A DNA stretch of 8,360 nt from Verrucomicrobiia bacterium (GTDB taxonomy: Bacteria; Verrucomicrobiota; Verrucomicrobiia; Limisphaerales; DTLC01), in contig JANWZY010000122.1 of the NCBI GenBank assembly GCA_025061935.1, forward strand, positions 1-8,360, read 5' to 3'. Below the pieces are notes generated by a model that was not told the DNA's origin, searched no databases, and saw only the letters and a list, made by a program, of their open reading frames with translations. Positions 1-7,300 of the stretch are shown here, piece by piece. Numbering within the stretch: the first letter of the stretch is position 1; each line of letters opens with the position of its first letter. Made by a program: the position numbers and the translations under genes.

Positions 1-26
1 CATGGATGATCGGTTTCCAGTGCCGA

Positions 27-46
27 CTGCGCTTTGACAAGCGCAG
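27..46. repeat. Perfect 8-bp hairpin, 4-base loop
   Basis: CTGCGCTT (27-34) pairs exactly with AAGCGCAG (39-46) around the loop TGAC. It is the strongest simple stem-loop near the left edge. No T-run follows on either strand, so it is not a standard intrinsic terminator, although it could end or protect a transcript entering from the left. Confidence 0.6.
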
Positions 47-59
47 CTAGCACACTAGC
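46..59. repeat. Short inverted repeat abutting the previous hairpin
   Basis: GCTAG (46-50) and CTAGC (55-59) flank the loop CACA. It shares its first base with the end of the hairpin at 27-46, so the two would stack or compete as structures. Confidence 0.4.
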
Positions 60-133
60 GCACCTTGGGGTGTTGCTGCTGTGTCGCGGAGTCCCGGCAT
101 GCGGTAGAGTGCCCCGGCACGAGCCGGTGCTTT

Positions 134-146
134 GGCGCAATGCGCC
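134..146. repeat. Inverted repeat GGCGCA-A-TGCGCC
   Basis: Perfect 6-bp arms around a single central A. It is the first of three consecutive tight palindromes (134-146, 153-169, 185-202) spaced by only 6 and 15 bases. With a one-base centre it is more plausible as a DNA dyad than as an RNA hairpin. Confidence 0.5.
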
Positions 147-152
147 GCTGCT

Positions 153-169
153 ACAGGCAAGTTGCCTGT
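153..169. repeat. REP-like palindrome ACAGGCAA-G-TTGCCTGT
   Basis: Perfect 8-bp arms around one central G. Translated, it gives the TGNLPV string that I recall as a recurrent artefact in verrucomicrobial hypothetical ORFs, which suggests a dispersed repeat family. That family membership is recollection; the palindrome itself is seen directly. Confidence 0.6.
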
Positions 170-184
170 CCCACCCCAAGCAAA

Positions 185-202
185 GCGGGAGCAAGCTCCC
201 GC
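185..202. repeat. REP-like palindrome GCGGGAGC-AA-GCTCCCGC
   Basis: Perfect 8-bp arms around a central AA. The GGGAGCAAGCTCCC core is of a type known from REP elements in Pseudomonas and, from recollection, in verrucomicrobial intergenic regions. No REP-associated transposase (RAYT) gene is in the window. Confidence 0.6.
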
Positions 203-230
203 ATTCCTGGCGCTAGCGCGGCTGCCAAGC

Positions 231-249
231 GCTCCTGCGCATGCAGAGC
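231..249. repeat. Seven-pair stem-loop with a one-base bulge
   Basis: GCTC (231-234) pairs with GAGC (246-249), and TGC (236-238) with GCA (243-245). C235 is bulged and the loop is GCAT. It lies 11 bases after the perfect 10-bp palindrome GCGCTAGCGC at 210-219, continuing the chain of inverted repeats. Confidence 0.4.
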
Positions 250-269
250 ATCTGGGCGCACGCCAAGTT

Positions 270-302
270 ACCGGCGCGCTGCGCACCTGCGGAAAAGCCG
301 GT
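270..302. repeat. Inverted repeat ACCGGC...GCCGGT
   Basis: Perfect 6-bp arms at 270-275 and 297-302 around a 21-base centre that itself contains alternating GC-rich sequence. Weaker than the tight palindromes to its left. Confidence 0.3.
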
Positions 303-386
303 CCGATACATGCAGTCCAAACGCTTGCGAGCCGACACCAGGAAATGGTTCGATGGCACAAAGACAGCCAGAGGGCGCCGAGCACG

Positions 387-400
387 CAGCCTAAAGGCTG
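387..400. repeat. REP-like palindrome CAGCCT-AA-AGGCTG
   Basis: Perfect 6-bp arms with a central AA, the same design as the element at 185-202. The extended context (ACAG..., then CTGTACTAC) matches a repeat type I recall from Pedosphaera-like genomes. A database search would decide this. Confidence 0.5.
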
Positions 401-429
401 TACTACAAACAGAAACGGGATGTGGTCCT

Positions 430-443
430 CCCAAACGGTTGGG
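430..443. repeat. Short stem-loop CCCAA-ACGG-TTGGG
   Basis: Perfect 5-bp arms and a 4-base loop. A T-rich run lies at 466-470 on the plus strand, but 22 bases beyond the stem, too far for a simple intrinsic terminator. Confidence 0.35.
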
Positions 444-489
444 CTGTGCCGTCTGGGTCGGGCTATTTTTCTTGCGGGTGCTGATGCGC

Positions 490-509
490 GGTCGTGACGG
501 AGCATGACC
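490..509. repeat. Stem-loop GGTCGTG-acggag-CATGACC
   Basis: Seven pairs including one G.T wobble (494/505) around a six-base loop. The sequence resembles the GGTCACGCTCCGTCGTGACC type of repeat that I recall from verrucomicrobial intergenic regions; recollection only. Confidence 0.4.
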
Positions 510-555
510 CTCCATCAGGCGCATGGAGATGGCGCTGCTCTGTCGGCGCCGCCGC

Positions 556-581
556 GCTGGACGATGTTCAACCAATCCAGC
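556..581. repeat. Inverted repeat GCTGGA...TCCAGC
   Basis: Perfect 6-bp arms at 556-561 and 576-581 with a 14-base centre. It lies 66 bases downstream of the transporter's stop codon on the minus strand. No T-run follows the minus-strand copy, so a terminator role is not supported. Confidence 0.3.
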
Positions 582-646
582 AGGGTGGTCCCATCGGTGC
601 TGCGCGACGAGGTCATGGTTTGGAGGAGAGCCGATGCGCAGAGGTT

Positions 647-1570
647 TTATTGTTTTGTGTGCACCCAGGTAAGCGCAATTGTGCCGGCCACAGCCACCAG
701 GCCGCCGAGCCATGCGTTACGACCGGCGCGCTCGCCCTCGGTCAGTCGTGCCAGCGGGATTACGACCAAAGGCGTGATTGCAACCACAGATTGGACGATC
801 CCGGCCGGGGTTGACTTCAGCGCCCATTGCAGGCAACTGACACCAAGTGTCATGCCGAGCGCGCCGTTGGCCAGAACCCACGCCCAGCTTCGGGCGAACC
901 TTTCTTTAAGCGGCCAGGTCGAGAAATCCGGCTGGCGCAGGTGATTTGCGACCGTCCGGTGCTTGAAGAGCAACATGAAGATGCCCGACAGCATTAGTCC
1001 GCCGATGACGCGCTGGTATGCCGCTGTGCCGCCGTCAATTTGCTGCTGTGCAGCGGCTGCGATGGCATAGGCCTTGCGGCTCAGGACCATGCCGGCCGCG
1101 TTCCCGAAGGCTGCTATAGTTGTCAGGGCCACCCCCGGCACCAGACTGCGATTTGTTTGCACACTGGCATGCGGGCGCAGAGCAATCGCCACTCCGGTCA
1201 AGATCACCGCCCCACAACAAATCTCGGCCAGGGTCAACTTTGTACCCAGCCAAACCCATTCGATGCTGATGGCAAACCCGGTTGTCAGGCATTGAAGCAA
1301 CAGTACCGTCAGACGCGACCCGAGCCGTGGCAGCGCCTCGTACAGTGCGAGGTCGCCCACGCCGATGCCGATGAACCCGCTGAGCACGAACACGCCGAAC
1401 GCGTCCCCGGCAAGGCCGCTGCCGAAGCCGTGTGCCCAGGTCCCGAGCAGTATCAGCGCGACAACAAGCCGCCAAAAGTTGGCTTCCATGCCGCCGAGTA
1501 TGCGTGCAGCTCGCTGCGCGCACACGACCGAGAGTGCAAAACTCAGCGTTGCCAAGAAAGCCGGGAACAC
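647..1570 (-). CDS. EamA/DMT-family membrane transporter
   Basis: Probable inner-membrane exporter or permease of the drug/metabolite transporter superfamily; the substrate cannot be told from sequence. From the GTG at 1570 the protein has 307 residues, normal for the family, with about ten hydrophobic segments in two halves of five, the internally duplicated EamA fold. The second half ends in the typical helix pair SVVAITPLVVIPLARL and WLGGLVAVAGTIAL, with the conserved Glu of LTEGE between them. The first half has GGMEANFWRLVVA after helix 1.

The frame stays open upstream to a GTG at 1717 and has an ATG at 1642. The extra 49 residues are Cys/His/Arg-rich, unlike DMT proteins, while starting at 1570 gives VFPAFLATL, which places helix 1 at the N-terminus as usual. 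No clear Shine-Dalgarno precedes any of the three starts. It is divergent from the ferredoxin gene, with no evident functional link. Confidence 0.88.
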   Translation of the reverse strand: MFPAFLATLSFALSVVCAQRAARILGGMEANFWRLVVALILLGTWAHGFGSGLAGDAFGVFVLSGFIGIGVGDLALYEALPRLGSRLTVLLLQCLTTGFAISIEWVWLGTKLTLAEICCGAVILTGVAIALRPHASVQTNRSLVPGVALTTIAAFGNAAGMVLSRKAYAIAAAAQQQIDGGTAAYQRVIGGLMLSGIFMLLFKHRTVANHLRQPDFSTWPLKERFARSWAWVLANGALGMTLGVSCLQWALKSTPAGIVQSVVAITPLVVIPLARLTEGERAGRNAWLGGLVAVAGTIALTWVHTKQ

Positions 1571-1868
1571 AACTGCGAAAATGTAGCAAGCGATTGACCG
1601 TGATCGAAGTCGGAACCGCTTGGCAGACTCAATTAACCACATCCAGGGTCGTGGGAATAAATTGCAGCGGTGGCAGTGACTACAGGCGGAAACGGCCAGG
1701 GTTGGTGCAGAAGACACAGATTAGCCAACGTTGAGCGAGACGCACGCTTTGTACCCGGTAGTTGGGACAAGGATGTCGCGCCTAATCAGAGCAAGCGCGT
1801 TTTGTTACTTGCAGACCGGGATTGAATCGGTCAAATTCTAGGCACGGCTTAACAACTGTTTTTCTGGT
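1571..1868. promoter_or_regulatory. Divergent intergenic region between transporter and ferredoxin
   Basis: About 300 bases separate the preferred transporter start from the ferredoxin start, so promoters for both genes should lie here. No strong sigma-70 pair stands out. For the ferredoxin, TTGCAG at 1809-1814 is a possible -35 box, but the AT-rich block after it (CAAATTCTA, 1832-1840) is a poor -10 match. The only symmetry noted is the dyad at 1814-1832. If the transporter starts at 1642 or 1717, its leader takes part of this region. Confidence 0.4.
1814..1832. promoter_or_regulatory. Imperfect dyad upstream of ferredoxin, possible operator
   Basis: GACCG (1814-1818) and CGGTC (1828-1832) form 5-bp arms, and GATT/AATC inside (1820-1823/1825-1828) adds slightly offset symmetry. 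It lies 37 bases before the ferredoxin ATG and overlaps the only candidate -35 region, a sensible place for a repressor or a leader hairpin. No family of regulator can be named. Confidence 0.25.
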
Positions 1869-2102
1869 ATGGCAAACAAAGCGAACAAGTATCCGGATAA
1901 CGCACCCGGCAAATACTACGTGGACAATCAGTGTATCGACTGCGACCTATGCCGGGAGACTGCTCCTGAGAATTTCAGGCGAAACGAGGAAGGCGGCTAC
2001 TCATACGTGTACAAGCAACCGACCACGCCCGAGGAGGAGGCCAAGTGCAGGGAAGCAATGGAAGCCTGCCCAGTAGAGGCTATTGGGGACGATGGCGACT
2101 AG
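1869..2102 (+). CDS. Small single-cluster [4Fe-4S] ferredoxin
   Basis: Soluble one-electron carrier of 77 residues. C22-x2-C25-x2-C28, followed by Arg-Glu-Thr-Ala-Pro, plus the late C67-P-V-E-A-I, supply the four ligands of one cubane cluster. This is the monocluster ferredoxin class of about 60-80 residues found in Thermotoga, Pyrococcus and many other bacteria. The second ligand is Cys rather than Asp, so a [4Fe-4S] cluster is expected. A fifth cysteine, C60, is present; in related proteins an extra Cys can form a disulfide, but its partner is unclear here. The protein is acidic with a DDGD tail, as usual for ferredoxins.

The ATG at 1869 is the only reasonable start, directly before MANKANKYPDNAPGKYYV; no Shine-Dalgarno is visible. 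No redox partner gene is adjacent, so its physiological partner is unknown. Confidence 0.93.
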   Translation: MANKANKYPDNAPGKYYVDNQCIDCDLCRETAPENFRRNEEGGYSYVYKQPTTPEEEAKCREAMEACPVEAIGDDGD

Positions 2103-2245
2103 GCGCGACCAGATAAGTTCAGCGCTCTGTATTTGAAAGCGTGAGGGCGCGGGAGAAATCGCTCAACACGCAACAAATAGTTGTCCCCGACCCAGGAGGC
2201 GCACAGCGGCGGCCGCCGGATTTAATGCCAAGTTCAGGGCCGCTT
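2103..2245. other. Convergent intergenic gap
   Basis: This 143-base gap lies between the ends of the ferredoxin gene (plus) and the hybrid kinase gene (minus). A bidirectional terminator would be expected, but no stem followed by a T-run was found on either strand. It contains a perfect 12-bp GC palindrome at 2207-2218 (CGGCGGCCGCCG), which without a loop is a poor hairpin. No gene is seen. Confidence 0.45.
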
Positions 2246-2254
2246 TCATGCGGC
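2239..2254 (-). terminator. Stem-loop spanning the hybrid kinase stop codon, weak terminator candidate
   Basis: GCCGC (2239-2243) and GCGGC (2250-2254) pair across a six-base loop that contains the TGA stop of the hybrid kinase gene (2246-2248). On the minus strand no T-run follows, so intrinsic termination is doubtful. It may be a chance GC-rich inverted repeat. Confidence 0.2.
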
Positions 2255-4387
2255 TTGCGCTTGGAGCTCGCGTTTGACCGCCGCCAGTAGCGCTTCCGGA
2301 TCAAATGGCTTGGGCAAGAAATTCGCCGAGGTAAACAGTGCCGGATCGTCTTTGATTATCTCCGGTCCGTACCCGCTTGTGTAAACCACGCGTAGCTGCG
2401 GATCACGCTGTTTGAGCAGCTTTGCAAGCTCGCGGCCACTCATTCCGTTTGGCAAGACGATGTCGGCCACAAGCAGCTTGACACGCTTTTGTGCCTTTTC
2501 CCAAAGTTCGATGGCCTCAGGCGCGTCGCTCGCCTCGATAACCTTGTACCCGCCCTGTTCAAGCGCTTTGCGCGCAAGCTCACGCACGCTTACTTCGTCT
2601 TCGACGAGCAGTACCGCTTCGCCCGAGCCGTTAAGCTCAACTGGTTTGGGCGCGGCATCGGGCTTCGGCTGTTCGATGGGCTTATCCTCCCAAACAGGCA
2701 GGAAAATCTTGAACGTCGAGCCTACCCCGACCTGGCTCATGACCTCGATCCAACCTTTGTGTTGCTGTACGATCCCGTGCGTGGTTGAAAGCCCGAGTCC
2801 GGTGCCTTTGCCGGATTCCTTAGTTGTGAAGAACGGATCGAATATGCGGTTAAGCAGTTCGGGCTTGATGCCGCAGCCTGTGTCTGTCACTGCCACGCAT
2901 ACGTACCTACCGGCCCGTGCTTCCGGGTTTTTCCTAACGACCGACTCATCACAGACTACAGGGGTGGCCGTGATCTGGATCGTGCCGCCGTCGGGCATAG
3001 CATCACGCGCATTGAGTGCCAGGTTGATTATGGCCTGTTCGACACTGCTTTCATCGGCACGGATCGGCGGCAGCTCCGGCGCAAGCTCGACCTGCATGCG
3101 GTATCGCTCGCCCAATACACGTCCGAGCATTTTTTGAATTGATTGTAGCAACGCCCCGACGTTCACGGGGTTAAACTGCAGCGGTTGTTTCCGACTGAAC
3201 GCGAGCAACTGCTTGGTCAGCGTAGCGGCGCGTTGGCACGCCTGTGCAATGCGCGCAGCCGACTCGCTCACAGTCTTAGGGTCGGCCGCCATCGCACGGA
3301 GCAGTCCGGCATGACCTTGAATGACTGTAAGTATATTGTTGAATTCATGCGCGACGCCGGCGGCGAGGCGGCCTACTGCCTCCATTTTTTGCGCCTGCCG
3401 TAATTGGCCTTCGAGCTTCAACTGCTCCGTCACGTCTTCGACGATCAAAAGGATGCACGGGCCTGAAAGGAGCGTGATCGGCTCGGCCCAAAGGATCGTG
3501 TTCCTGAGCGTGCCGTCGCTGCGGCGCAGGATGCACGACGCATTCCGAATCGGCTTGTCCGGGAGCAGCGTCACCGTGCTTTTACCCGATGCATCTTCCC
3601 AGAGACGCAGCTCGGTTGTGGTATGTTGCTGTAGTTGCTCCAACGAGTAGCCGCTTAGCGCCACGAAACTCGCGTTGGCCGCTTGGAATCTGGACTCGGG
3701 ACAAGTGACAATTGCCATGGGCATCGGGTTAGCGTTGAACGCCTTGGAAAACTGCTCTTCTGAAATCCGCAATGCTTGTTGGGCGCGGGTGCGTTCCTCG
3801 ATTTCTTGCTTGAGCTGTTCGTTTGCGGCCACAAGCTCCTGTGTGCGCTCCCGGACCATGCGGTCGAGGTCTTCCATTCGAAGCTTAGCCTGGTACTCGA
3901 GCGCGCGTTTGCGCGTGAGCGCATGCGCCATTTGGAGTACCTCCACCGTCTCGAACGGTTTTTTCAATATAAGCAGGTTGTCGGTGTGGCCGAGGCGCTT
4001 GGCGATGTCATCCCACGAATAATCGGCATATGCTGTGCAAATTACGGCTTGAAGTTCCGGACAGCATTGCCAAATGTGCTCTAGCGTCTCGATGCCGTCC
4101 CAGCCCGGGGGCATGCGTACGTCCACGAACGCTAGGGCATACGGATCGTTCTCCTGCATGGCTTTTTGGACCATTTCAAGCGCTTCGCGGCCCTGGAAAG
4201 CTGAATCGATCCGGAACACCACGCGTTCGGCTTTGGTCTCCTCTTCGCCGAACAGGGCCTTCTCCATATCCCCCAGCTTCGAAAGCGTGGGCTGGCCACC
4301 GAGGATTTTCCGGAAGTCCTCGTGGATCGCCGGATTGTCATCAATGATCAGTATCCGGGGTTGATCGAAGTTCGGTTGCGTGCTCAT
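2246..4387 (-). CDS. Hybrid sensor histidine kinase, REC-PAS-HisKA-HATPase-REC
   Basis: Cytoplasmic phosphorelay protein of 713 residues with no membrane segment. Order: receiver 1 (about 11-155; acidic pocket D16/D17, phosphoacceptor D89 in FVDVRMPPGWDG, T118, K143); coiled coil (about 160-210); PAS (about 210-325); HisKA with phospho-accepting H347 in AAGVAHEFNN; HATPase with N-box N455/N459, G1 DTGCGI (502-507), F-box IFDPFFTT and G2 GKGTGLGL (526-533); receiver 2 (about 590-710; E596/D597, phosphoacceptor D642, T670, K693). All catalytic residues are present.

Receiver 1 carries about 30 extra residues between its first helix and second strand, a form I recall beside VLHNVGN kinases. Its ATG overlaps the upstream kinase's TGA (ATGA), implying translational coupling. 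Inference: the upstream kinase phosphorylates D89, controlling this protein's own kinase and D642. There is no DNA-binding, enzymatic or Hpt output domain. Confidence 0.93.
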   Translation of the reverse strand: MSTQPNFDQPRILIIDDNPAIHEDFRKILGGQPTLSKLGDMEKALFGEEETKAERVVFRIDSAFQGREALEMVQKAMQENDPYALAFVDVRMPPGWDGIETLEHIWQCCPELQAVICTAYADYSWDDIAKRLGHTDNLLILKKPFETVEVLQMAHALTRKRALEYQAKLRMEDLDRMVRERTQELVAANEQLKQEIEERTRAQQALRISEEQFSKAFNANPMPMAIVTCPESRFQAANASFVALSGYSLEQLQQHTTTELRLWEDASGKSTVTLLPDKPIRNASCILRRSDGTLRNTILWAEPITLLSGPCILLIVEDVTEQLKLEGQLRQAQKMEAVGRLAAGVAHEFNNILTVIQGHAGLLRAMAADPKTVSESAARIAQACQRAATLTKQLLAFSRKQPLQFNPVNVGALLQSIQKMLGRVLGERYRMQVELAPELPPIRADESSVEQAIINLALNARDAMPDGGTIQITATPVVCDESVVRKNPEARAGRYVCVAVTDTGCGIKPELLNRIFDPFFTTKESGKGTGLGLSTTHGIVQQHKGWIEVMSQVGVGSTFKIFLPVWEDKPIEQPKPDAAPKPVELNGSGEAVLLVEDEVSVRELARKALEQGGYKVIEASDAPEAIELWEKAQKRVKLLVADIVLPNGMSGRELAKLLKQRDPQLRVVYTSGYGPEIIKDDPALFTSANFLPKPFDPEALLAAVKRELQAQAA
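4384..4387 (-). promoter_or_regulatory. ATGA stop-start overlap between kinase and hybrid genes
   Basis: On the minus strand the sensor kinase ends ...CAG CGA AAA TGA and the hybrid gene begins ATG AGC ACG within the same four bases. This arrangement usually means one transcript and reinitiation of the same ribosome, giving near-equal amounts of the two proteins. The weak local Shine-Dalgarno fits dependence on coupling. Confidence 0.8.
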
Positions 4388-7300
4388 TTTCGCTGCGGTG
4401 GTTTCAGTGGTAATACGAGCGTGAACGTGGCGCCTTTGCCCACTCCCTCGCTATAAGCTGAAAGCTCGCCTCCGAGCTCCTTCGCGAGCAATGCGCCGCT
4501 GTGCAACCCGAATCCGTGGCCGTCGCCACGTGTGGTAAAGCCATGCGAAAAGATTCGCGTGAGGTTTTCGGGCGGTATGCCGATTCCGTTGTCAATTACC
4601 TGGATTTTAACCTTGTCTTCGCCGTTGCGGCAGACGCGCAGCGTAAGTATCCGATCCGGCCGACCCGAATCGCTCAAAGCGTACTTCGCGTTGCGGATCA
4701 GGTTAACCAAGATTTGGAGTACTTTGTGTTTATCAACCAAGATGCTCGGCACCGGTTCGATTTCGCGTCTGACCGTGACGTTGTGCCGGTCGAGTGCGGC
4801 TTCGTTGATCCTGAGGGCGTCTTCGACCAGTTGCGCCACTTCGATTTGCTCTTCAAGTCCGGCCACTTTGGCGTAGCTCTGCTGCATTGCCACAATTTGC
4901 TTGATGTGGTCAATGTAGCCACGCAGCCGGGTTAGCTCTCCTATGGTCGCGTTCCTGGTTTCGGTAAACGTTTGCGCCACAGCGCCGAGATAGTCCGGTA
5001 TGAACCGGCCCTTCGGGTCGTTTGTAAGGAACTCGTCGAGCCTGCCCTTGTTCTCTTTCAATAGCTCAGAGACTTTTGCCAACTTCGACAAATCGCACTG
5101 TTGCAGGTACTCGATCGCGATCGAGCATGAGGTGTTGACACTGGTCAAAACGTTGCCGACGTTATGCAAAACTTCCGAAGCAACGGCCGCCATGCCGGCC
5201 ATGCGCGACATATCAACCAGGCGCCTGTGCGTGCGTTCGACTTCGGCTTGTGCTTCTTTGAGCGCGGTGATGTCGCGCGAGATCCCAAACGTGCCGATAA
5301 TGTTCCCGTCTTTGTCGCGCCAAGGCATCTTGGTGGTCAACACCCAATAGACAGTCCCGTCCTTGCGCGTCTGCTTCTCGATTTTGCCGATGATCGGCTG
5401 ACCTGTGCGAATGATTTGCTGCTCGTCTTCGAATGTTGCCCGCGCGTCCTCCTCGGACAAGCAATCAAAGTCTGACAACCCGATCAAAACGTTCCTGTCG
5501 GGTAACCCGTTCTCAAGGTCCACGCCTGCTTGAGCCAACCGCTCTTTGAGTTTCGGACTGTGCTCAAGCGCCTTAAGCAGTTTCGAGCGGCTGACCAGGA
5601 CGAACCTCGAGTTGAGGTCTTTGAAGTAGATCGAATCCGGGACGTTGTCCAACAACACCTTCAGCAACTCGCGCTCATAGGCGAGCTGATCCTGGACACG
5701 TTTCAGTTCAGTTATGTCCCTTGAGATTCCAAAGGTGCCGATGATTTTGCCCTGCTTGTCCCGCCAAGGCATCTTTGTCGTTAAGCACCAAGTGATACGC
5801 CCGTCAGGATGCGTCTCTTTCTCCAGCTTCCCGATAATAGGCTCACCGGTCTGCATTATCCGCTGTTCGTCCTCGTACGCCTCACGCGCGTGCTCCTCGG
5901 TGAAGAAATCGAAGTCCGTCTTCCCACGGATCGCTTCCGGATCCGATACTTTGAAATGCTCCAAAAACGCCTTGCTAAACCGGACAAACCGTGATTGCCG
6001 ATCCTTGAAGTAGATCTTGTCAGGGACGTTGTCCAAGAGCACGTTCAGGAGCTCGCGCTCGGAAGCAAGCTCGTCTTGGACGCGCTTCAGTTCTGTAATG
6101 TCCCGGGATATTCCGAACGTCCCGATAATGTTCCCATCTTTGTCGCGCCAAGGCATCTTTGTCGTTAAGCACCAAGTGATACGCCCATCAGGATGCGTCT
6201 CCTTCTCCAGCTTCCCGATAATAGGCTCGCCAGTCCGGATTATCCGCTGCTCGTCCTCGTACGCCTCACGCGCATGCTCTTCCGTAAAGAAATCGAAATC
6301 CGTCTTTCCACGAATGAGTTCCGGGTCCGAGACCTTGAAATGCTTCAAAAACGCCTTGCTAAACCGGACAAACCGTGATTGCCGATCTTTGAAGTAGATC
6401 GAATCAGGAATGTTATCTAACAAGGTCTCGAGTAACGCACCCGCCTCCGCCGCCGCCGCCTCTGCTCGCTTGCGCGCAGTAATGTCAATCGAAATACCTT
6501 GAATCCCGGTAACGGTGTTACCTGCGCCGATTACCGGCACTTTGATCACATGCAGGTATCGGAGGGTGCCGTCTGGGGCGACGTATTCCTCCTCGTGCTC
6601 AATTGTCTTACCCGTCTGAATCACAAGCTGATCGTCTTTCACGAACTGTTCAGCCTTCTCCCTCGGGAAAATGTCGAGCACTGTCTTGCCGAGAACATGC
6701 CCGGGTTCGAACCCATAAAACTGGCAGAACCGAGAATTAACGTACACGAACCGGCCATCGGTATCTTTACGGTACACATTGACCGGGAGCTGCTCGACCA
6801 ACGAGTGGTATAGCACCTCCGAATCGCGCAAGGCAGCCTCGGCATGCTTGCGGTCGGTTATGTCGAACATGATCCCCTGCGAGCCTACCACTTTACCTTG
6901 CGCGTCGAAGATCGGGGATTTGACGACGTAAAAGTACCGCTCGGCACCGTCCGGCCCCACAACCCGCTCCTCCAGCTCGATTTGCTTGCCGGTGCGCATG
7001 ATTAGCGCGTGATGATCCATGCCTTGGGCGGCTAGTTTGCTCACCTGCTCAGGCGGCGTCTTCCCCTCGGCTATCTCGGCAGCAGCCACCTCCTCCGGCG
7101 TCTTGCCCAAGTACAGCTCCGGCTTTACACCCTTGAGCTTGCAGAACCACGAGTTTACAAACACGTATCGGCCTTCGGCGTCTTTGCGGAACACGCCGGC
7201 GGGCATGTGCTCGACCAACGAATGGTACATCGCCTCGGACTCACGCAGTGCGGCTTCAGCCTGCTTGCGTTCGGTTATGTCGCGCGCGATACAGAGCACA

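Larger units (their letters stand above)
1..646. other. Non-coding, palindrome-rich intergenic region
   Basis: No reading frame here looks like a protein: the open frames on both strands are rich in Arg, Ala, Cys and Pro, lack domains, and are explained by GC content and inverted repeats. The stretch instead holds at least ten short inverted repeats, several perfect, many with a centre of only one or two bases. They do not share one sequence, so it reads as a mosaic of different REP-like elements rather than one tandem array. Verrucomicrobial intergenic DNA often looks like this (recollection). A fragment of an upstream gene could end within the first 50 bases but cannot be shown. Nothing clearly coding was found between 50 and 646. 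Confidence 0.65.

Noticed and set aside
3..50. Possible C-terminal end of an upstream plus-strand gene (reads WMIGFQCRLRFDKRS then TAG)
   Set aside because: Only 15 codons are visible, two other plus frames also stop nearby, and the stretch overlaps the hairpin at 27-46; not enough to call a gene.
461..472. T-rich run as part of a plus-strand terminator
   Set aside because: The nearest good stem (430-443) ends 22 bases earlier and no plus-strand gene precedes it.
47..505. 152-residue minus-strand open frame
   Set aside because: It runs straight through four palindromes, contains the repeat-derived TGNLPV string, has no domain, and competes with equally long open frames on both strands; explained by GC content.
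515..616. 33-codon minus-strand ATG frame just downstream of the transporter
   Set aside because: Too short, no recognisable family, no ribosome-binding site, and it spans the inverted repeat at 556-581.
1..646. CRISPR array or attachment site
   Set aside because: The inverted repeats differ in sequence and spacing, with no regular direct repeat, no cas gene, and no tRNA or integrase.
2207..2218. Perfect 12-bp GC palindrome between the convergent genes
   Set aside because: It has no loop and no T-run, contains a NotI-type core expected by chance in GC-rich DNA, and cannot be supported as a terminator or operator.
5714..6397. Two long plus-strand frames with near-identical C-termini opposite the PAS repeats
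   Set aside because: They are antisense shadows: their similarity only reflects the duplicated PAS DNA on the other strand.
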